Below, one piece after another: positions 51,162 to 59,935 of a DNA stretch of 64,000 nucleotides (the first letter of the stretch is position 1; each line of letters starts with the position of its first letter). Made by a program: the position numbers and the translations under genes. Below the pieces are notes generated by a model. That model ran no database searches, was not told where the DNA came from, and worked only from the letters and a program-made list of their open reading frames with translations. The stretch comes from G965213525 sp965213525 (GTDB lineage: Bacteria > Actinomycetota > Acidimicrobiia > Acidimicrobiales > Poriferisodalaceae), in NCBI GenBank assembly GCA_965213525.1, contig OZ243889.1, forward strand, positions 1,302,001 through 1,366,000, written 5' to 3'.

Positions 51162-51172
51162 GTCGCGCACGG

Positions 51173-52579
51173 GTGGACGTCCGCCTTCGGCTGCGATCAC
51201 GCATCATCGCCCTGTTCGCCTTCGGCGGGCTGTCGCTCTCGGTCATCCTCGGCCTCACCACCTACGCCCTGGCTCGGGACAACCTGCTCCGCCAACGCGA
51301 GATCAACGCCGTCGACCAGGCTGCGGTGAACGCCGCCATCGTCCAGACCGCGCTCGCCACCTCGGGCGAGGTCGAGGAGGGCGACGACGTCACGGCCTCG
51401 GTCGTCCAGGCGCTCAGCTCACCGGGCGGGGCGCTGCCCCTGGTCAACCTCGGCGCCGACAACTGGCGGGGGTCCGCCCAGGTCAGCCAGGCCGACCTCC
51501 CCGCCGAGCTGGTCGAACGCGTGCTCGACGACCGGGTCCCCGCTCGCATGCGCTTTGGCCTGCGGGGAGAGGCGTCGCTGGCGGTCGGCATCCCGCTGCC
51601 GCGCTCAGAGGCCAGCTACTTCGAGGTCGCAGACCTGGCCGAGCTCGAGTCGAACCTGGCCCTGCTCGCCCTCGTCCTCGCCATCGGGGGGTTGGTCACG
51701 ACGCTGAGCGGGTCGGCGTTCGGGGTCTGGGCCGCCCGCCGGGTGCTCTCGCCGCTCGGCGACATCTCCTCAGCGGCCACCGCCATCGCCGGCGGGCGCC
51801 TCGACACCCGGCTCGAGGACCCCGGCGATCCCGATCTCGCCGCCCTGGTCACGTCGTTCAACAACATGGCGGCCGGCCTGCAGGAGCGCATCGATCGGGA
51901 CGCCCGCTTCGCCAGCGACGTCTCCCACGAGCTGCGCTCACCGCTCATGACGATCCGGGCGTCGCTCGAGGTGCTGGAGGGCCGCCGGGAGGAGCTGTCT
52001 GAACGCAGCGGCGCGGCGCTGGACCTGTTGACCCACGACATCGACCGGTTCGAGCGCCTCATCGGCGACCTGCTCGAGATCAGCCGCATCGACGCCGGCA
52101 AGGTGGACGAGTCGCGTGACGTGGTCGCCCCGGGGGGCTTCGTCAGCGCCGTGGTCAACGAGCTGCACGACGCCGGCGTGCCGGTCGTCGTCGATCCCGA
52201 GCTGTCCGACGCGGCGATCGCCGTGGACAAGCGCCGCATGGCCCAGGTCATCGCCAACCTGTTGAACAACGCCGAGCACTACGCCGGCGGGGCGACGCGC
52301 GTGCTGGTGGTCCGAGAGGGCGACGAGGTCCGCATCGTCGTCGAGGACCAGGGCCCCGGCGTGCCTGCTGAGGAGCGGACCCGCATCTTCGGTCGCTTCG
52401 CCCGGGGCAGCACGGCCGGGCAGCGAGGCTGGGGCGGCGGCACCGGCCTCGGGCTCGCCCTGGTGGACGAGCACGTCCGCCTCCACGGCGGTCGGGTGTG
52501 GGTGGAGGACCGCTCCGATGATCGGACCGGGGCGCGCTTCGTCGTCGCCCTCCCCCTGTACGAGACGGCGGCGGTGTGA
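51173..52579 (+). CDS. mtrB: Sensor histidine kinase, MtrB-like
   Basis: 468 residues. Membrane helices about 11-31 and 163-185 flank an extracytoplasmic sensor of about 130 residues; HAMP domain about 186-240; phosphoacceptor His252 in SDVSHELRSPL; ATP domain with VIANLLNNAEHY, VEDQGPGVP, IFGRFARG and GTGLGLALV. The HK partner of the adjacent regulator. GTG 51173 begins 11 bases after the regulator stop. Its stop overlaps the next gene. Confidence 0.85.
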   Translation: MDVRLRLRSRIIALFAFGGLSLSVILGLTTYALARDNLLRQREINAVDQAAVNAAIVQTALATSGEVEEGDDVTASVVQALSSPGGALPLVNLGADNWRGSAQVSQADLPAELVERVLDDRVPARMRFGLRGEASLAVGIPLPRSEASYFEVADLAELESNLALLALVLAIGGLVTTLSGSAFGVWAARRVLSPLGDISSAATAIAGGRLDTRLEDPGDPDLAALVTSFNNMAAGLQERIDRDARFASDVSHELRSPLMTIRASLEVLEGRREELSERSGAALDLLTHDIDRFERLIGDLLEISRIDAGKVDESRDVVAPGGFVSAVVNELHDAGVPVVVDPELSDAAIAVDKRRMAQVIANLLNNAEHYAGGATRVLVVREGDEVRIVVEDQGPGVPAEERTRIFGRFARGSTAGQRGWGGGTGLGLALVDEHVRLHGGRVWVEDRSDDRTGARFVVALPLYETAAV

Positions 52580-53214
52580 CCACCACGAGCAGGCCGCCGA
52601 TCCGACGGTCGACCGTGGCCGCGGTGGTCGTGCTCGTCGCACTGGTGCCCGGCGCCGGCGCCTGCGGGCTGTCAGAGGACGCCGGCCCCCGAGACATCCC
52701 GGCGGACCGGCTGAACGACGCGGTCTCACCGATCGGCGCCACCACGACCACCCAGCCGGCGCCGTCGCCGGACCCCGGTGAGGTGGTGGCGGTGTACCTC
52801 ATCGACGAGGAGGGCGAGCTGCGCCCTCGCAACCGGTTGACCGGCGACGACGGCATCGCCAGCCGGTTGGCCGAGCTGGGCCGCCAGGACCCCGGTGACG
52901 CCGACCGTGGGCTCGTCACCCTGGTGCCCGCCGAGACGGCGCTCGCCGGGGTGCCCGAACTGACCGGCACCACCCTGGTGCTTCCCCTGACCGAGGACTT
53001 CTACCGCCTCGAAGGTGAGAACCGCAGCCGGGCAGCCGCCCAGGTCGTGTTCACGCTGACCACTCGTCCCGATGTCACCGAAGTGCTCTTCGTCGACGGT
53101 GACGGCGAGGCCCGCAACGTCGCCACCTCGGCCGGGGTCATCCCCGACGAGCCCCGGCCCATGGATCGTCGCGACTTCACCGGGTTCGACCCCTTGCGGT
53201 CGACCGACTCCTAG
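52576..53214 (+). CDS. GerMN-domain lipoprotein, minimal LpqB-like
   Basis: 212 residues. A hydrophobic signal segment ends with a lipobox-like GAGAC (Cys near residue 30; imperfect at -3), followed by a Thr/Pro linker and one GerMN domain (about 65-190: VVAVYLIDEEGELRP, LTGTTLVLPLTEDFYRL, VTEVLFVDGDGEARNV). In mtrA-mtrB-lpqB operons LpqB carries GerMN plus a beta-propeller; here only the GerMN part exists. The GTG overlaps the kinase stop. It probably modulates the kinase from outside the membrane. Confidence 0.78.
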   Translation: MTTTSRPPIRRSTVAAVVVLVALVPGAGACGLSEDAGPRDIPADRLNDAVSPIGATTTTQPAPSPDPGEVVAVYLIDEEGELRPRNRLTGDDGIASRLAELGRQDPGDADRGLVTLVPAETALAGVPELTGTTLVLPLTEDFYRLEGENRSRAAAQVVFTLTTRPDVTEVLFVDGDGEARNVATSAGVIPDEPRPMDRRDFTGFDPLRSTDS

Positions 53215-53229
53215 TGCGGCGCAGCGCGG

Positions 53230-53235
53230 TAGGTT
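53230..53235 (+). promoter_or_regulatory. Possible -10 hexamer TAGGTT before PEP-type gene
   Basis: TAGGTT lies 25 bases before ATG 53261 and is followed by a strong GGAGGAG ribosome site. Confidence 0.35.
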
Positions 53236-53260
53236 CACCCAGCCGGTCAGGAGGAGTTGC

Positions 53261-55021
53261 ATGCGACGTTGGTTGACCGACACCGAGCCCAGCGGGCGGT
53301 ATCCGCTCACCTCTCGAGCCAACGCCGGCGAGGTCTATCCCGACCCGATGTCGCCGTTGTCCGCGACGCTCGCCATGCTCGTGCACGGCGAGGCCGGCTG
53401 GCGCGACGCCTACGTCGACGCGGGTTCGTTCGAGCCCTCTGAGTTCGAGCCCCACACCACCAACGCCATCGCCTGTCACGGCGGCTACTTGTACATCAAC
53501 ATGAGCGTCACCCGCATCTACGGCGTGCGCATGCCGGGAATGACGCCTGAGATGGTCGACCTCACCTACTTCGGTGACATGCCTGGCATCCGCCCGTACG
53601 CCGAGGAGGCCCGACCGACCGACGAGAGCGCAGCGAACACCGCCAAGCTCGAGGTGTTCCTGCGAGACAGGATCTTCGGCGTCGGCGAGCTGCACGAGCT
53701 GCGGGAGGACCGCGCCCGGGTCCGACGCCTCATCGACGGCCGGCCCGACCTCGACGCGCTCGACGACGCCGAGCTCGTCGACCAGTTGCGCAGCCTCGGC
53801 GTCGAGTTCCGGCGGCTGTTCTGCCGCCACATCCTGGTCTCGTCGGGCGCCGGCATCGGCATCGGCACCCTGGCCGGGGTGTGCGAGGCCATCGGGCGGC
53901 CCGAGCTGCCGATGACCTTGATCGCCGGCTTGGGCGGCGTCGATTCAGCCCTGCCCTCGGTCGATCTGTGGGCGCTGTCCCGCTCGGCTCGCACCGGCCC
54001 GGTGGCCGAGGCCTTCGACGCCGGCCCCGACGACCTCGAGGACCGCCTGCGCCGCAGTCCAGATGCTGCTGCCACCGTCTTCGTCGCCGAGCTCGACGAG
54101 TTCCTCGAGCGCCACGGGGCCAGGGGCCCCAACGAGTGGGAGCTGCGTGCTGACACGTGGGGCACCCGCCCGGCGCTCGCCCTCGCCCTGGTGGCTTCGA
54201 TGCGCGCCGCACCCGACGAGGACGCGCCGGACCGCTCCGCGGCCGTTCGGGCCGAGCAGCGCCTGGCCGCCGCCGACGAGGTCCGTGCCGCCCTGGGCGG
54301 CGACGCCGAGGCCCTCGGCACCTTCGAGGCGGGCTTGCGGGTCGCCGTGCTGTTCAACGCCGGGCGCGAGCGATCCAAGACCACCTGCATCCAGCTGGTG
54401 CACGAGATGCGTCAGGCCGCGCGCTGCCTCGGCGACCGCCTCGCCGAACGGGGCGACCTGGCCGAGCCCCGCCACGTGTTCATGGCCCTCGACGCCGAGC
54501 TCGACCGGCTCGTCACCTCCGGCGACTCGATGCGGGCCGAGCTGGCCGAGCGTGAGGAGGCCTACGACTCGCTCTTCGACCTCGAGCCGCCGTTCGTCGT
54601 CGACGGTGCCCCGCCGCCCCTCGACGAGTGGGCCCACCGGGGTGCCCGCGAGGTCCGACCGCTGGGCGCCGGTGACCAGATCGTCGGCATCCCCGGGTGC
54701 GCCGGCACGGTGACCGGCACGGCCCGCATCGTCACCGACCTGTCAGACCCCGCGGCGCTGACCCCGGGGGACATCCTCGTCGCCCCGGTCACCGACCCGG
54801 CCTGGACGCCGCTGTTCGTTCCCGCCGGGGGGGTCGTGGTCGACGTCGGGGCCCAGATCACCCACGCCGTGATCGTCAGCCGAGAGCTGGGCATCCCCTG
54901 TGTCGTGTCGGCGACCGACGCCACCCGGCGCATCCCCGACGGGGCCACCGTCACCGTCGACGGCACCACCGGCACGGTCACCGTGGACTCCGTGCCGACC
55001 AGAGGTCCGACCCCGGTCTGA
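53261..55021 (+). CDS. PEP-utilizing-type protein with phosphohistidine domain, no ATP-grasp
   Basis: 586 residues. The N-terminus and middle (RANAGEVYPDPMSPLS, then a long helical part) resemble the central domain of rifampin phosphotransferase and PEP synthase relatives. The C-terminal swivelling domain (about 470-580) has PGDILVAPVTDPAWTPLF and the candidate phosphoacceptor His535 in GAQITHAVIVSRELGIPCVV. The ATP-grasp domain that would charge this His is absent. It could pair with a separate ATP-binding subunit. ATG 53261 is set by the GGAGGAG 4 bases before it. The upstream open frame is antisense-like and unused. Confidence 0.72.
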   Translation: MRRWLTDTEPSGRYPLTSRANAGEVYPDPMSPLSATLAMLVHGEAGWRDAYVDAGSFEPSEFEPHTTNAIACHGGYLYINMSVTRIYGVRMPGMTPEMVDLTYFGDMPGIRPYAEEARPTDESAANTAKLEVFLRDRIFGVGELHELREDRARVRRLIDGRPDLDALDDAELVDQLRSLGVEFRRLFCRHILVSSGAGIGIGTLAGVCEAIGRPELPMTLIAGLGGVDSALPSVDLWALSRSARTGPVAEAFDAGPDDLEDRLRRSPDAAATVFVAELDEFLERHGARGPNEWELRADTWGTRPALALALVASMRAAPDEDAPDRSAAVRAEQRLAAADEVRAALGGDAEALGTFEAGLRVAVLFNAGRERSKTTCIQLVHEMRQAARCLGDRLAERGDLAEPRHVFMALDAELDRLVTSGDSMRAELAEREEAYDSLFDLEPPFVVDGAPPPLDEWAHRGAREVRPLGAGDQIVGIPGCAGTVTGTARIVTDLSDPAALTPGDILVAPVTDPAWTPLFVPAGGVVVDVGAQITHAVIVSRELGIPCVVSATDATRRIPDGATVTVDGTTGTVTVDSVPTRGPTPV

Positions 55022-55070
55022 GCTGTGGAGGGCCGCACCGGGCCGGGTGCGAGCCGGCGGGGCGGCCCGG

Positions 55071-55076
55071 TAGCGT
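55071..55076 (+). promoter_or_regulatory. -10 hexamer TAGCGT, leaderless glpK
   Basis: TAGCGT ends 8 bases before ATG 55085. Confidence 0.5.
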
Positions 55077-55084
55077 CGCAGGCC

Positions 55085-56557
55085 ATGTCGGTGGTCGTGG
55101 CGATCGATGCCGGCACAACTGGCGTGCGGTCTGTCGCCATCGACGAGCGGGGCACCCTCGTCGGACGGAGCTACCGCGAGCTCCCCCAGCACTACCCCCG
55201 CCCGGGCTGGGTCGAGCACGATGCCGACGAGATCTGGGATGCGACGCGCGCCACGCTGGGCGAGCTGACAGCCGGCCTCGACGAGCCGGTGGCGGCGATC
55301 GGCATCACCGATCAGCGTGAGACGGTGCTGGCCTGGGACCGGCGCACCGGTCGGCCTCGCCACCGGGCGATCGTCTGGCAGGACCGCCGCACCGCCGGGG
55401 TGTGCGACCGCCTGGCCGCCGAGGGCCACGGCGATCTCGTCCGCCGCCGCACCGGGCTCACCCTCGACCCGTACTTCTCGGCCACCAAGATGGGCTGGCT
55501 GCTCGACGAGGGCGGCGTGGAGGTCGACGACGACCTCGCCCTCGGCACGATCGACAGCTGGCTGGTGTGGTGCCTGACGGGCGGGGCGACCCACGTCACC
55601 GATCCGTCCAACGCCTCGCGGACGAGCCTGTTCGACCTCGCCACCCTCGAGTGGGACGACGAGCTCTGCGAACTGTTCGGCGTCCCCCGCCGCGCGCTGG
55701 CGGAGGTCTGGCCCTCCTCGGGCCGCCTCGGCACGACGGTCGAGGGCACCGGCATCGCTGCGGGGGTTCCGGTGTCAGGCATCGCCGGTGACCAGCAGGC
55801 CGCCCTGTTCGCCCAGGCGTGCACGCAGCCCGGCATGGCCAAGTGCACCTACGGCACCGGTTCCTTCGTGCTGGTCAACGCCGGGCCCGAGGTGCCAGCA
55901 CCGTCCGAAGGGCTGGTCACCAGCGTCGGGTGGCAGCTCGCCGACGGCACCGTGGCCTACGTGGTGGAGGGGTCGATCTTCGTGACCGGTGCCGCCATCC
56001 AGTGGCTGCGCGACGGGTTGGGTCTCATCGACGACGCCGCCGAGATCGGGCCGCTCGCCGCCTCGGTCCAGTCCTCTGACGGGGTGTTCGTGGTGCCGGC
56101 CCTCACCGGGCTCGGCAGTCCGTGGTGGGACCCCCACGCTCGGGGCACCATCGTGGGCATCACCCGAGGCACGACCCGCGCCCACCTGGCACGGGCGGTC
56201 GTGGAGGCGATGGCGTTCCAGGTGCGCGACGTGGTCGAGGCCATGCGAGCCGGCGGGGCACCGGATCTGGTCGAGCTGCGGGTCGACGGGGGGGCGTCGG
56301 TCATGGAGCTGCTGCTCCAGCTGCAGGCCGACCAGCTCGGGTGCCGGGTGGCTCGTCCCACGGTGACCGAGACGACGGCGCTCGGGTCGGGCTACCTGGC
56401 CGGTCTGGCCGAGGGCGTGTGGTCCTCGCTCGGCGAGATCGAGTCGAACTGGACCGTCGACGTCGAGGTGTCACCGACCGACGACCGCTCCACCGCCGAT
56501 GCCGCGCACCGGCGGTGGTTGCAGGCCGTCGAGCGGTCGTTCGCCTGGGACGCGTGA
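55085..56557 (+). CDS. glpK: Glycerol kinase
   Basis: FGGY-family kinase, 490 residues, making sn-glycerol-3-phosphate. IDAGTTGVRSVAID opens the ATPase fold; GITDQRETVLAWDRRTGRP with IVWQDRR, SNASRTSLFDL, GIAGDQQAALFAQAC and YGTGSFVLVN are glycerol kinase blocks; MELLLQLQADQLG and TETTALGSGYLAGL close the protein. ATG 55085 is placed by the -10 hexamer. A TetR regulator overlaps its stop (GTGA). Confidence 0.93.
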   Translation: MSVVVAIDAGTTGVRSVAIDERGTLVGRSYRELPQHYPRPGWVEHDADEIWDATRATLGELTAGLDEPVAAIGITDQRETVLAWDRRTGRPRHRAIVWQDRRTAGVCDRLAAEGHGDLVRRRTGLTLDPYFSATKMGWLLDEGGVEVDDDLALGTIDSWLVWCLTGGATHVTDPSNASRTSLFDLATLEWDDELCELFGVPRRALAEVWPSSGRLGTTVEGTGIAAGVPVSGIAGDQQAALFAQACTQPGMAKCTYGTGSFVLVNAGPEVPAPSEGLVTSVGWQLADGTVAYVVEGSIFVTGAAIQWLRDGLGLIDDAAEIGPLAASVQSSDGVFVVPALTGLGSPWWDPHARGTIVGITRGTTRAHLARAVVEAMAFQVRDVVEAMRAGGAPDLVELRVDGGASVMELLLQLQADQLGCRVARPTVTETTALGSGYLAGLAEGVWSSLGEIESNWTVDVEVSPTDDRSTADAAHRRWLQAVERSFAWDA

Positions 56558-57156
56558 CGGGCCGTCACCCGACGCGCCCGCTGACCGCCCGGGGCGTCGA
56601 ACGTCGCGGCCAGCTGGTGGCGTGCGCCACCCGCCTGTTCGCCGAGGGCGGGGTGAACGACACGAGCATCACCCGCATCGTGAACGAGCTGGGCGTCGGC
56701 AAAGGCGTCTTCTACTGGTACTTCGACTCCAAGGAGGAGCTGCTCGCCGAGATCCTCGCCAGCGCCCTGGCCGATCTGCGCAGCTCCCAGCGCGACGGCC
56801 TGGCCCGGGCCGATGATCCCCTCGCCCGCATCGCCGAGGGTCTGCGGGCCTCCATGCGCTGGTACGCCACCCACCCCAGGGAGGTGGGGTTGTTCGGTTG
56901 GGCCGAGACCGATGCGCGCTTCGCCGAGCAGCTGCGCATCGGTCGTGAGGTGGCGCTGTCTGACATCGAGCGACACGTCCGTGCCGCGGTGTCACGGGGC
57001 CAGATCCCCTCGGGGCACCCCGCGATCCGGTCCGAGGCGGTGCTGGGTGCGTCGCTGCGCCTAGCCCGAGGGGTGGTGCACCGCCGGGGCGTCGACCCGG
57101 CGGAGGTGGCCGAGGCTGCCGTGCGCTTCTGCCTGGCCGGCCTGCGGGCGGGCTGA
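56554..57156 (+). CDS. TetR-family regulator
   Basis: 200 residues. The N-terminal helix-turn-helix has GQLVACATRLFAEGGVNDTSITRIVNELGVGKGVFYWYFDSKEELL in the usual TetR spacing; the ligand domain is family-specific and unrecognised. Cotranscribed with glpK through a GTGA overlap, so it may respond to a lipid or glycerol-related signal; this is inference. The upstream frame to 56122 is out of phase with glpK and rejected. Confidence 0.87.
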   Translation: MTGRHPTRPLTARGVERRGQLVACATRLFAEGGVNDTSITRIVNELGVGKGVFYWYFDSKEELLAEILASALADLRSSQRDGLARADDPLARIAEGLRASMRWYATHPREVGLFGWAETDARFAEQLRIGREVALSDIERHVRAAVSRGQIPSGHPAIRSEAVLGASLRLARGVVHRRGVDPAEVAEAAVRFCLAGLRAG

Positions 57157-57173
57157 GCGAAGGTGGCTCAGCC
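57151..57173. terminator. Bidirectional hairpin between tetR-like gene and alaC-like gene
   Basis: Perfect 8-bp stem GGCTGAGC / GCTCAGCC with a 7-base loop, overlapping both convergent stop codons. Good position, no T-tract. Confidence 0.5.
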
Positions 57174-58343
57174 GAGCTTGGTCAGCGAGCGCTTGAGGTG
57201 GCGGATCGCCTGGGCGATGCGCTGTTCGTTCTCGACGAGGGCGAAGCGGACGAAGCCCTCCCCCCCAGGACCGAAGCCGACACCCGGTGACACCGCCACG
57301 TGGGCGTCACGCACCAGCATCGAGGCGAACTCGATGCTGTCGAGCTCGGCGTAGGGCTCCGGGATCGGCGCCCAGGCGAACATCGTCGCCCGGGGCCGCT
57401 CGACGTCCCACCCGATGCGCTCGAGCCCGTCGCACAGGGCGTCGCGACGCGACTGGTAGACGCCGCGCACCTGCGCCGGGTGCTCCTGCGCCTCGTTCAT
57501 GGCCACCGTGGCTGCGATCTGGATGGGCTGGAACGTCCCGTAGTCGAGGTAGCTCTTCAGCTTGGCCAACGCCCCGACGACCTCGGCGTTGCCGACGACG
57601 AAGGCGACCCGCCACCCCGCCATCGAGAACGACTTGGTCATGGAGTAGATCTCGACGGCCACCTCGGATGCCCCCTCGGCCTCGAGGATCGAGGGCGGGC
57701 GGTAGCCGTCGAAGCCCAGATCGGCGTAGGCGAAGTCGTGGACGACCAGCACCTCGTTCTCACGGGCGAAGTCGACGACCTTCTGCATGAACTCGAGATC
57801 GACCGTCGACGTCGTCGGGTTGTGGGGGAACGACAGCAGGATCACCCGGGGCCGGGGCCAGGCGTAGGCGAACCGCTCGACGAGCTCGTCGAAGAAGTCT
57901 TGGCCCGTGCCAAGGGGCATCTTGCGCACCTCGGCACCGGTGAACAACGGGGCGTAGAGGTGGATCGGGTACGACGGCGACGGCACGAGCACCGCATCAC
58001 CCGGGCCGGCGAGCGCCCACATCAGGTGGGACAGACCCTCCTTGGCCCCGATGGTGTTGATGATCTGGGTCTCGGGGTCGAGCTCGACCCCGAAGGTGCG
58101 CTGGTACAGGTCGCTGGCGGCCAGGCGCAGCTTCGGCAGGCCCTTGCTGAGCGAGTACCGGTGGTTGCGGGGGTTGCGGGCCGCCTCGGCCAGCTTCTCC
58201 ACGGCGATGTCTGGCGACGGCAGGTCGGGGTTGCCAAAGCCCAGGTCGATGACGTCGGCTCCGTCCCGTCGCAGGTCCTTCTTCAACGAATCGATGATCG
58301 TGAAGACGTACGGCGGAAGCGACCCGATGCGACGGAACTCCAT
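57168..58343 (-). CDS. alaC: AlaC-type class I/II aminotransferase
   Basis: 391 residues, fold-type I PLP enzyme. MEFRRIGSLPPYVF, DLGFGNPD, HRYSLSKGLPKLR, the SFPHNPTT motif (cofactor Asn) and YSMTKSFSMAGWR with Lys237 match glutamate-pyruvate aminotransferases of the AlaC/YfdZ group. It probably makes alanine from pyruvate; aspartate or methionine-related activity is possible. ATG 58343 follows TAGCGT by 8 bases. Confidence 0.87.
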   Translation of the reverse strand: MEFRRIGSLPPYVFTIIDSLKKDLRRDGADVIDLGFGNPDLPSPDIAVEKLAEAARNPRNHRYSLSKGLPKLRLAASDLYQRTFGVELDPETQIINTIGAKEGLSHLMWALAGPGDAVLVPSPSYPIHLYAPLFTGAEVRKMPLGTGQDFFDELVERFAYAWPRPRVILLSFPHNPTTSTVDLEFMQKVVDFARENEVLVVHDFAYADLGFDGYRPPSILEAEGASEVAVEIYSMTKSFSMAGWRVAFVVGNAEVVGALAKLKSYLDYGTFQPIQIAATVAMNEAQEHPAQVRGVYQSRRDALCDGLERIGWDVERPRATMFAWAPIPEPYAELDSIEFASMLVRDAHVAVSPGVGFGPGGEGFVRFALVENEQRIAQAIRHLKRSLTKLG

Positions 58344-58351
58344 GGCCGGTC

Positions 58352-58357
58352 ACGCTA
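58352..58357 (-). promoter_or_regulatory. -10 hexamer TAGCGT, leaderless alaC-like gene
   Basis: TAGCGT on the minus strand ends 8 bases before ATG 58343. Confidence 0.5.
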
Positions 58358-58427
58358 CCGCCCGGCCCTCATCTGGCCCGGCCGCGTCCGCGTGACCGGC
58401 TCGGGCCTGAGCTTGACGGGGCGTCGG

Positions 58428-59369
58428 CTACCCCAGACCGAGCAGCGCCGCCCCGATCGCGCCTGCCCGCTCGCCGAGTGCGGTGGGCTCGACAGGTACG
58501 CGAGGCCGGTGCCCGGCGGCGAAGACCAGCTCGTCGAGATGACCTCGGATCGGGTCGAGCAGCAGCTCGTGCTCGGCGACCAGACCCCCGCCGATGAGCA
58601 AGATCTCGGGATCGAGCACGGCGACGCCGTTCGCAATGCCGAGGGCGACCCAACGGGCGTAGGCATCGATGATCTCCTTCGCCTCGACGTCACCCTGCTG
58701 GGCCGCCCGTGTGACGTGCTCACCCCTCACGGTGTCGAGGTCACCGCCGGCGACCGAGAGGATGTTGCCCCCCACGCCGACGGCGATCGCTCGGCGGGCC
58801 AGCGCGGCTAGACCGCGTCCGCTCGCCATGGTCTCCCAGCATCCGCGGCGCCCGCAGGTGCACTCGTCACCGGAGGGATCGACGATGAGGTGACCCAGCT
58901 CGCCGGCGAAGCCGTGCGCTCCCCGCCAGAGCCTGCCCCCAGCGACGATGCCGGTGCCGATGCCGGTGCCGAGGGTGATGAGGATGCCGTCGTCGTGGCC
59001 CCTCATCGCCCCGAAGGCGCGCTCGGCCCACACCGCACAGTTGGCGTCGTTGTCGACCACGACGGAGCGACCGAGGCGTTCGACGAGCAGATCGCCGACC
59101 GGCAGATCCGACACTCCGACGAGGTTGGCGGCGAAGCGCAGGATGCCCTCTGCGGTGACCAGGCCGGGTACGCCGACGCCCACGCTGGTGAACCCGCCGG
59201 CCAGGCCGGCAAGCTCGGCGGCGACGGCGACGATGGTGTCGATGAGCTCGGCCGCCCCCTCGGGTGTCGGAACCCTGCTCTCGGCGAGGACGTCGCCACC
59301 CGCATCGATCAGCACGCCCAGGCACTTGGTGCCCCCGACGTCGATGCCGATGCCGAGGTCAGAGCTCAT
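58428..59369 (-). CDS. glk: ROK-family glucokinase
   Basis: 313 residues. ATP site DVGGTK (10-15), sugar-binding VVDNDANCAVWAE, and the zinc site H160 with C170, C172 and C177 (CTCGRRGCWE) define a ROK sugar kinase; the C-terminus carries LIGGGLVAE. Likely glucokinase, as the equivalent actinobacterial gene is. ATG 59369 overlaps the stop of the upstream gene (ATGA); the frame to 59543 is unnecessary. Confidence 0.88.
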   Translation of the reverse strand: MSSDLGIGIDVGGTKCLGVLIDAGGDVLAESRVPTPEGAAELIDTIVAVAAELAGLAGGFTSVGVGVPGLVTAEGILRFAANLVGVSDLPVGDLLVERLGRSVVVDNDANCAVWAERAFGAMRGHDDGILITLGTGIGTGIVAGGRLWRGAHGFAGELGHLIVDPSGDECTCGRRGCWETMASGRGLAALARRAIAVGVGGNILSVAGGDLDTVRGEHVTRAAQQGDVEAKEIIDAYARWVALGIANGVAVLDPEILLIGGGLVAEHELLLDPIRGHLDELVFAAGHRPRVPVEPTALGERAGAIGAALLGLG

Positions 59370-59935
59370 GGCGCCGGCGGCCCGGCTCGCCCGCTCGGAG
59401 CGCCAGGGGTCCCGCCGCCGGGCTCGCCGCCGGGCTCGCTGCGCGCCGGGCCGTCCGTGGTGTCGACCCTCGAAGCCAGCCGTGCCTCGTCCGGGCTCGC
59501 CTGACCCGAGCGCGCCTGACCCGAGCGCGCCTGGGCCGGGCACGCCTGAACCGGCGCCACCTGGACCGGGACGACCTCGAGATCATCGGACGGGCGCGGC
59601 GGGACCGTCGTCGACCCCGCCTCGTCGGAGGCCATCCCGGCAAGCGCACCGGCGACCGTGAGGGCCACTCGCTGGCCTGCGGCTGCTGCGGTCGAGACCA
59701 ACCGCGCTGCGTCGTCGCTCTGGCCCTCCAGCGCCGCCTCGGCCAGGTCGAGCACGCCCCGGGCGGCCCGGATGAGCTCGGTGGCGGCGGCTCGGAGGTG
59801 CTCGACCGGGTCGGCTGGCCCACCGTCCGCCCCGACGCCACCACCCCTGCCGGTGTCAGCCGCGTCGGCGGTGCCGTCGGCGTCGCCAGCGGCGTCGTCG
59901 TCGCCAGCGGCGTCGTCGCCAGGAGGCCCGCTCAT
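59366..59935 (-). CDS. Hypothetical, DUF5304-like helical protein
   Basis: 189 residues. Asp/Gly/Ala-rich acidic N-terminus, a short helical core (about 43-110: VEHLRAAATELIRAARGVLDLAEAALE, then AQRVALTVAGALAG-like segment), and a Pro/Gln/Gly-rich tail with repeats SGQAR encoded by a 15-bp DNA repeat. Such proteins sit between ArsA-like ATPase and ROK kinase genes in actinobacteria. Function unknown. It overlaps both neighbours by four bases. Confidence 0.65.
   Translation of the reverse strand: MSGPPGDDAAGDDDAAGDADGTADAADTGRGGGVGADGGPADPVEHLRAAATELIRAARGVLDLAEAALEGQSDDAARLVSTAAAAGQRVALTVAGALAGMASDEAGSTTVPPRPSDDLEVVPVQVAPVQACPAQARSGQARSGQASPDEARLASRVDTTDGPARSEPGGEPGGGTPGAPSGRAGPPAP
59499..59558. 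repeat. 15-bp in-frame repeat in DUF5304-like gene
   Basis: Unit GCCTGACCCGAGCGC: two perfect copies (59499-59513, 59514-59528) and two degenerate ones to 59558. The length is a multiple of three, so it extends the protein tail in frame. Confidence 0.85.
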
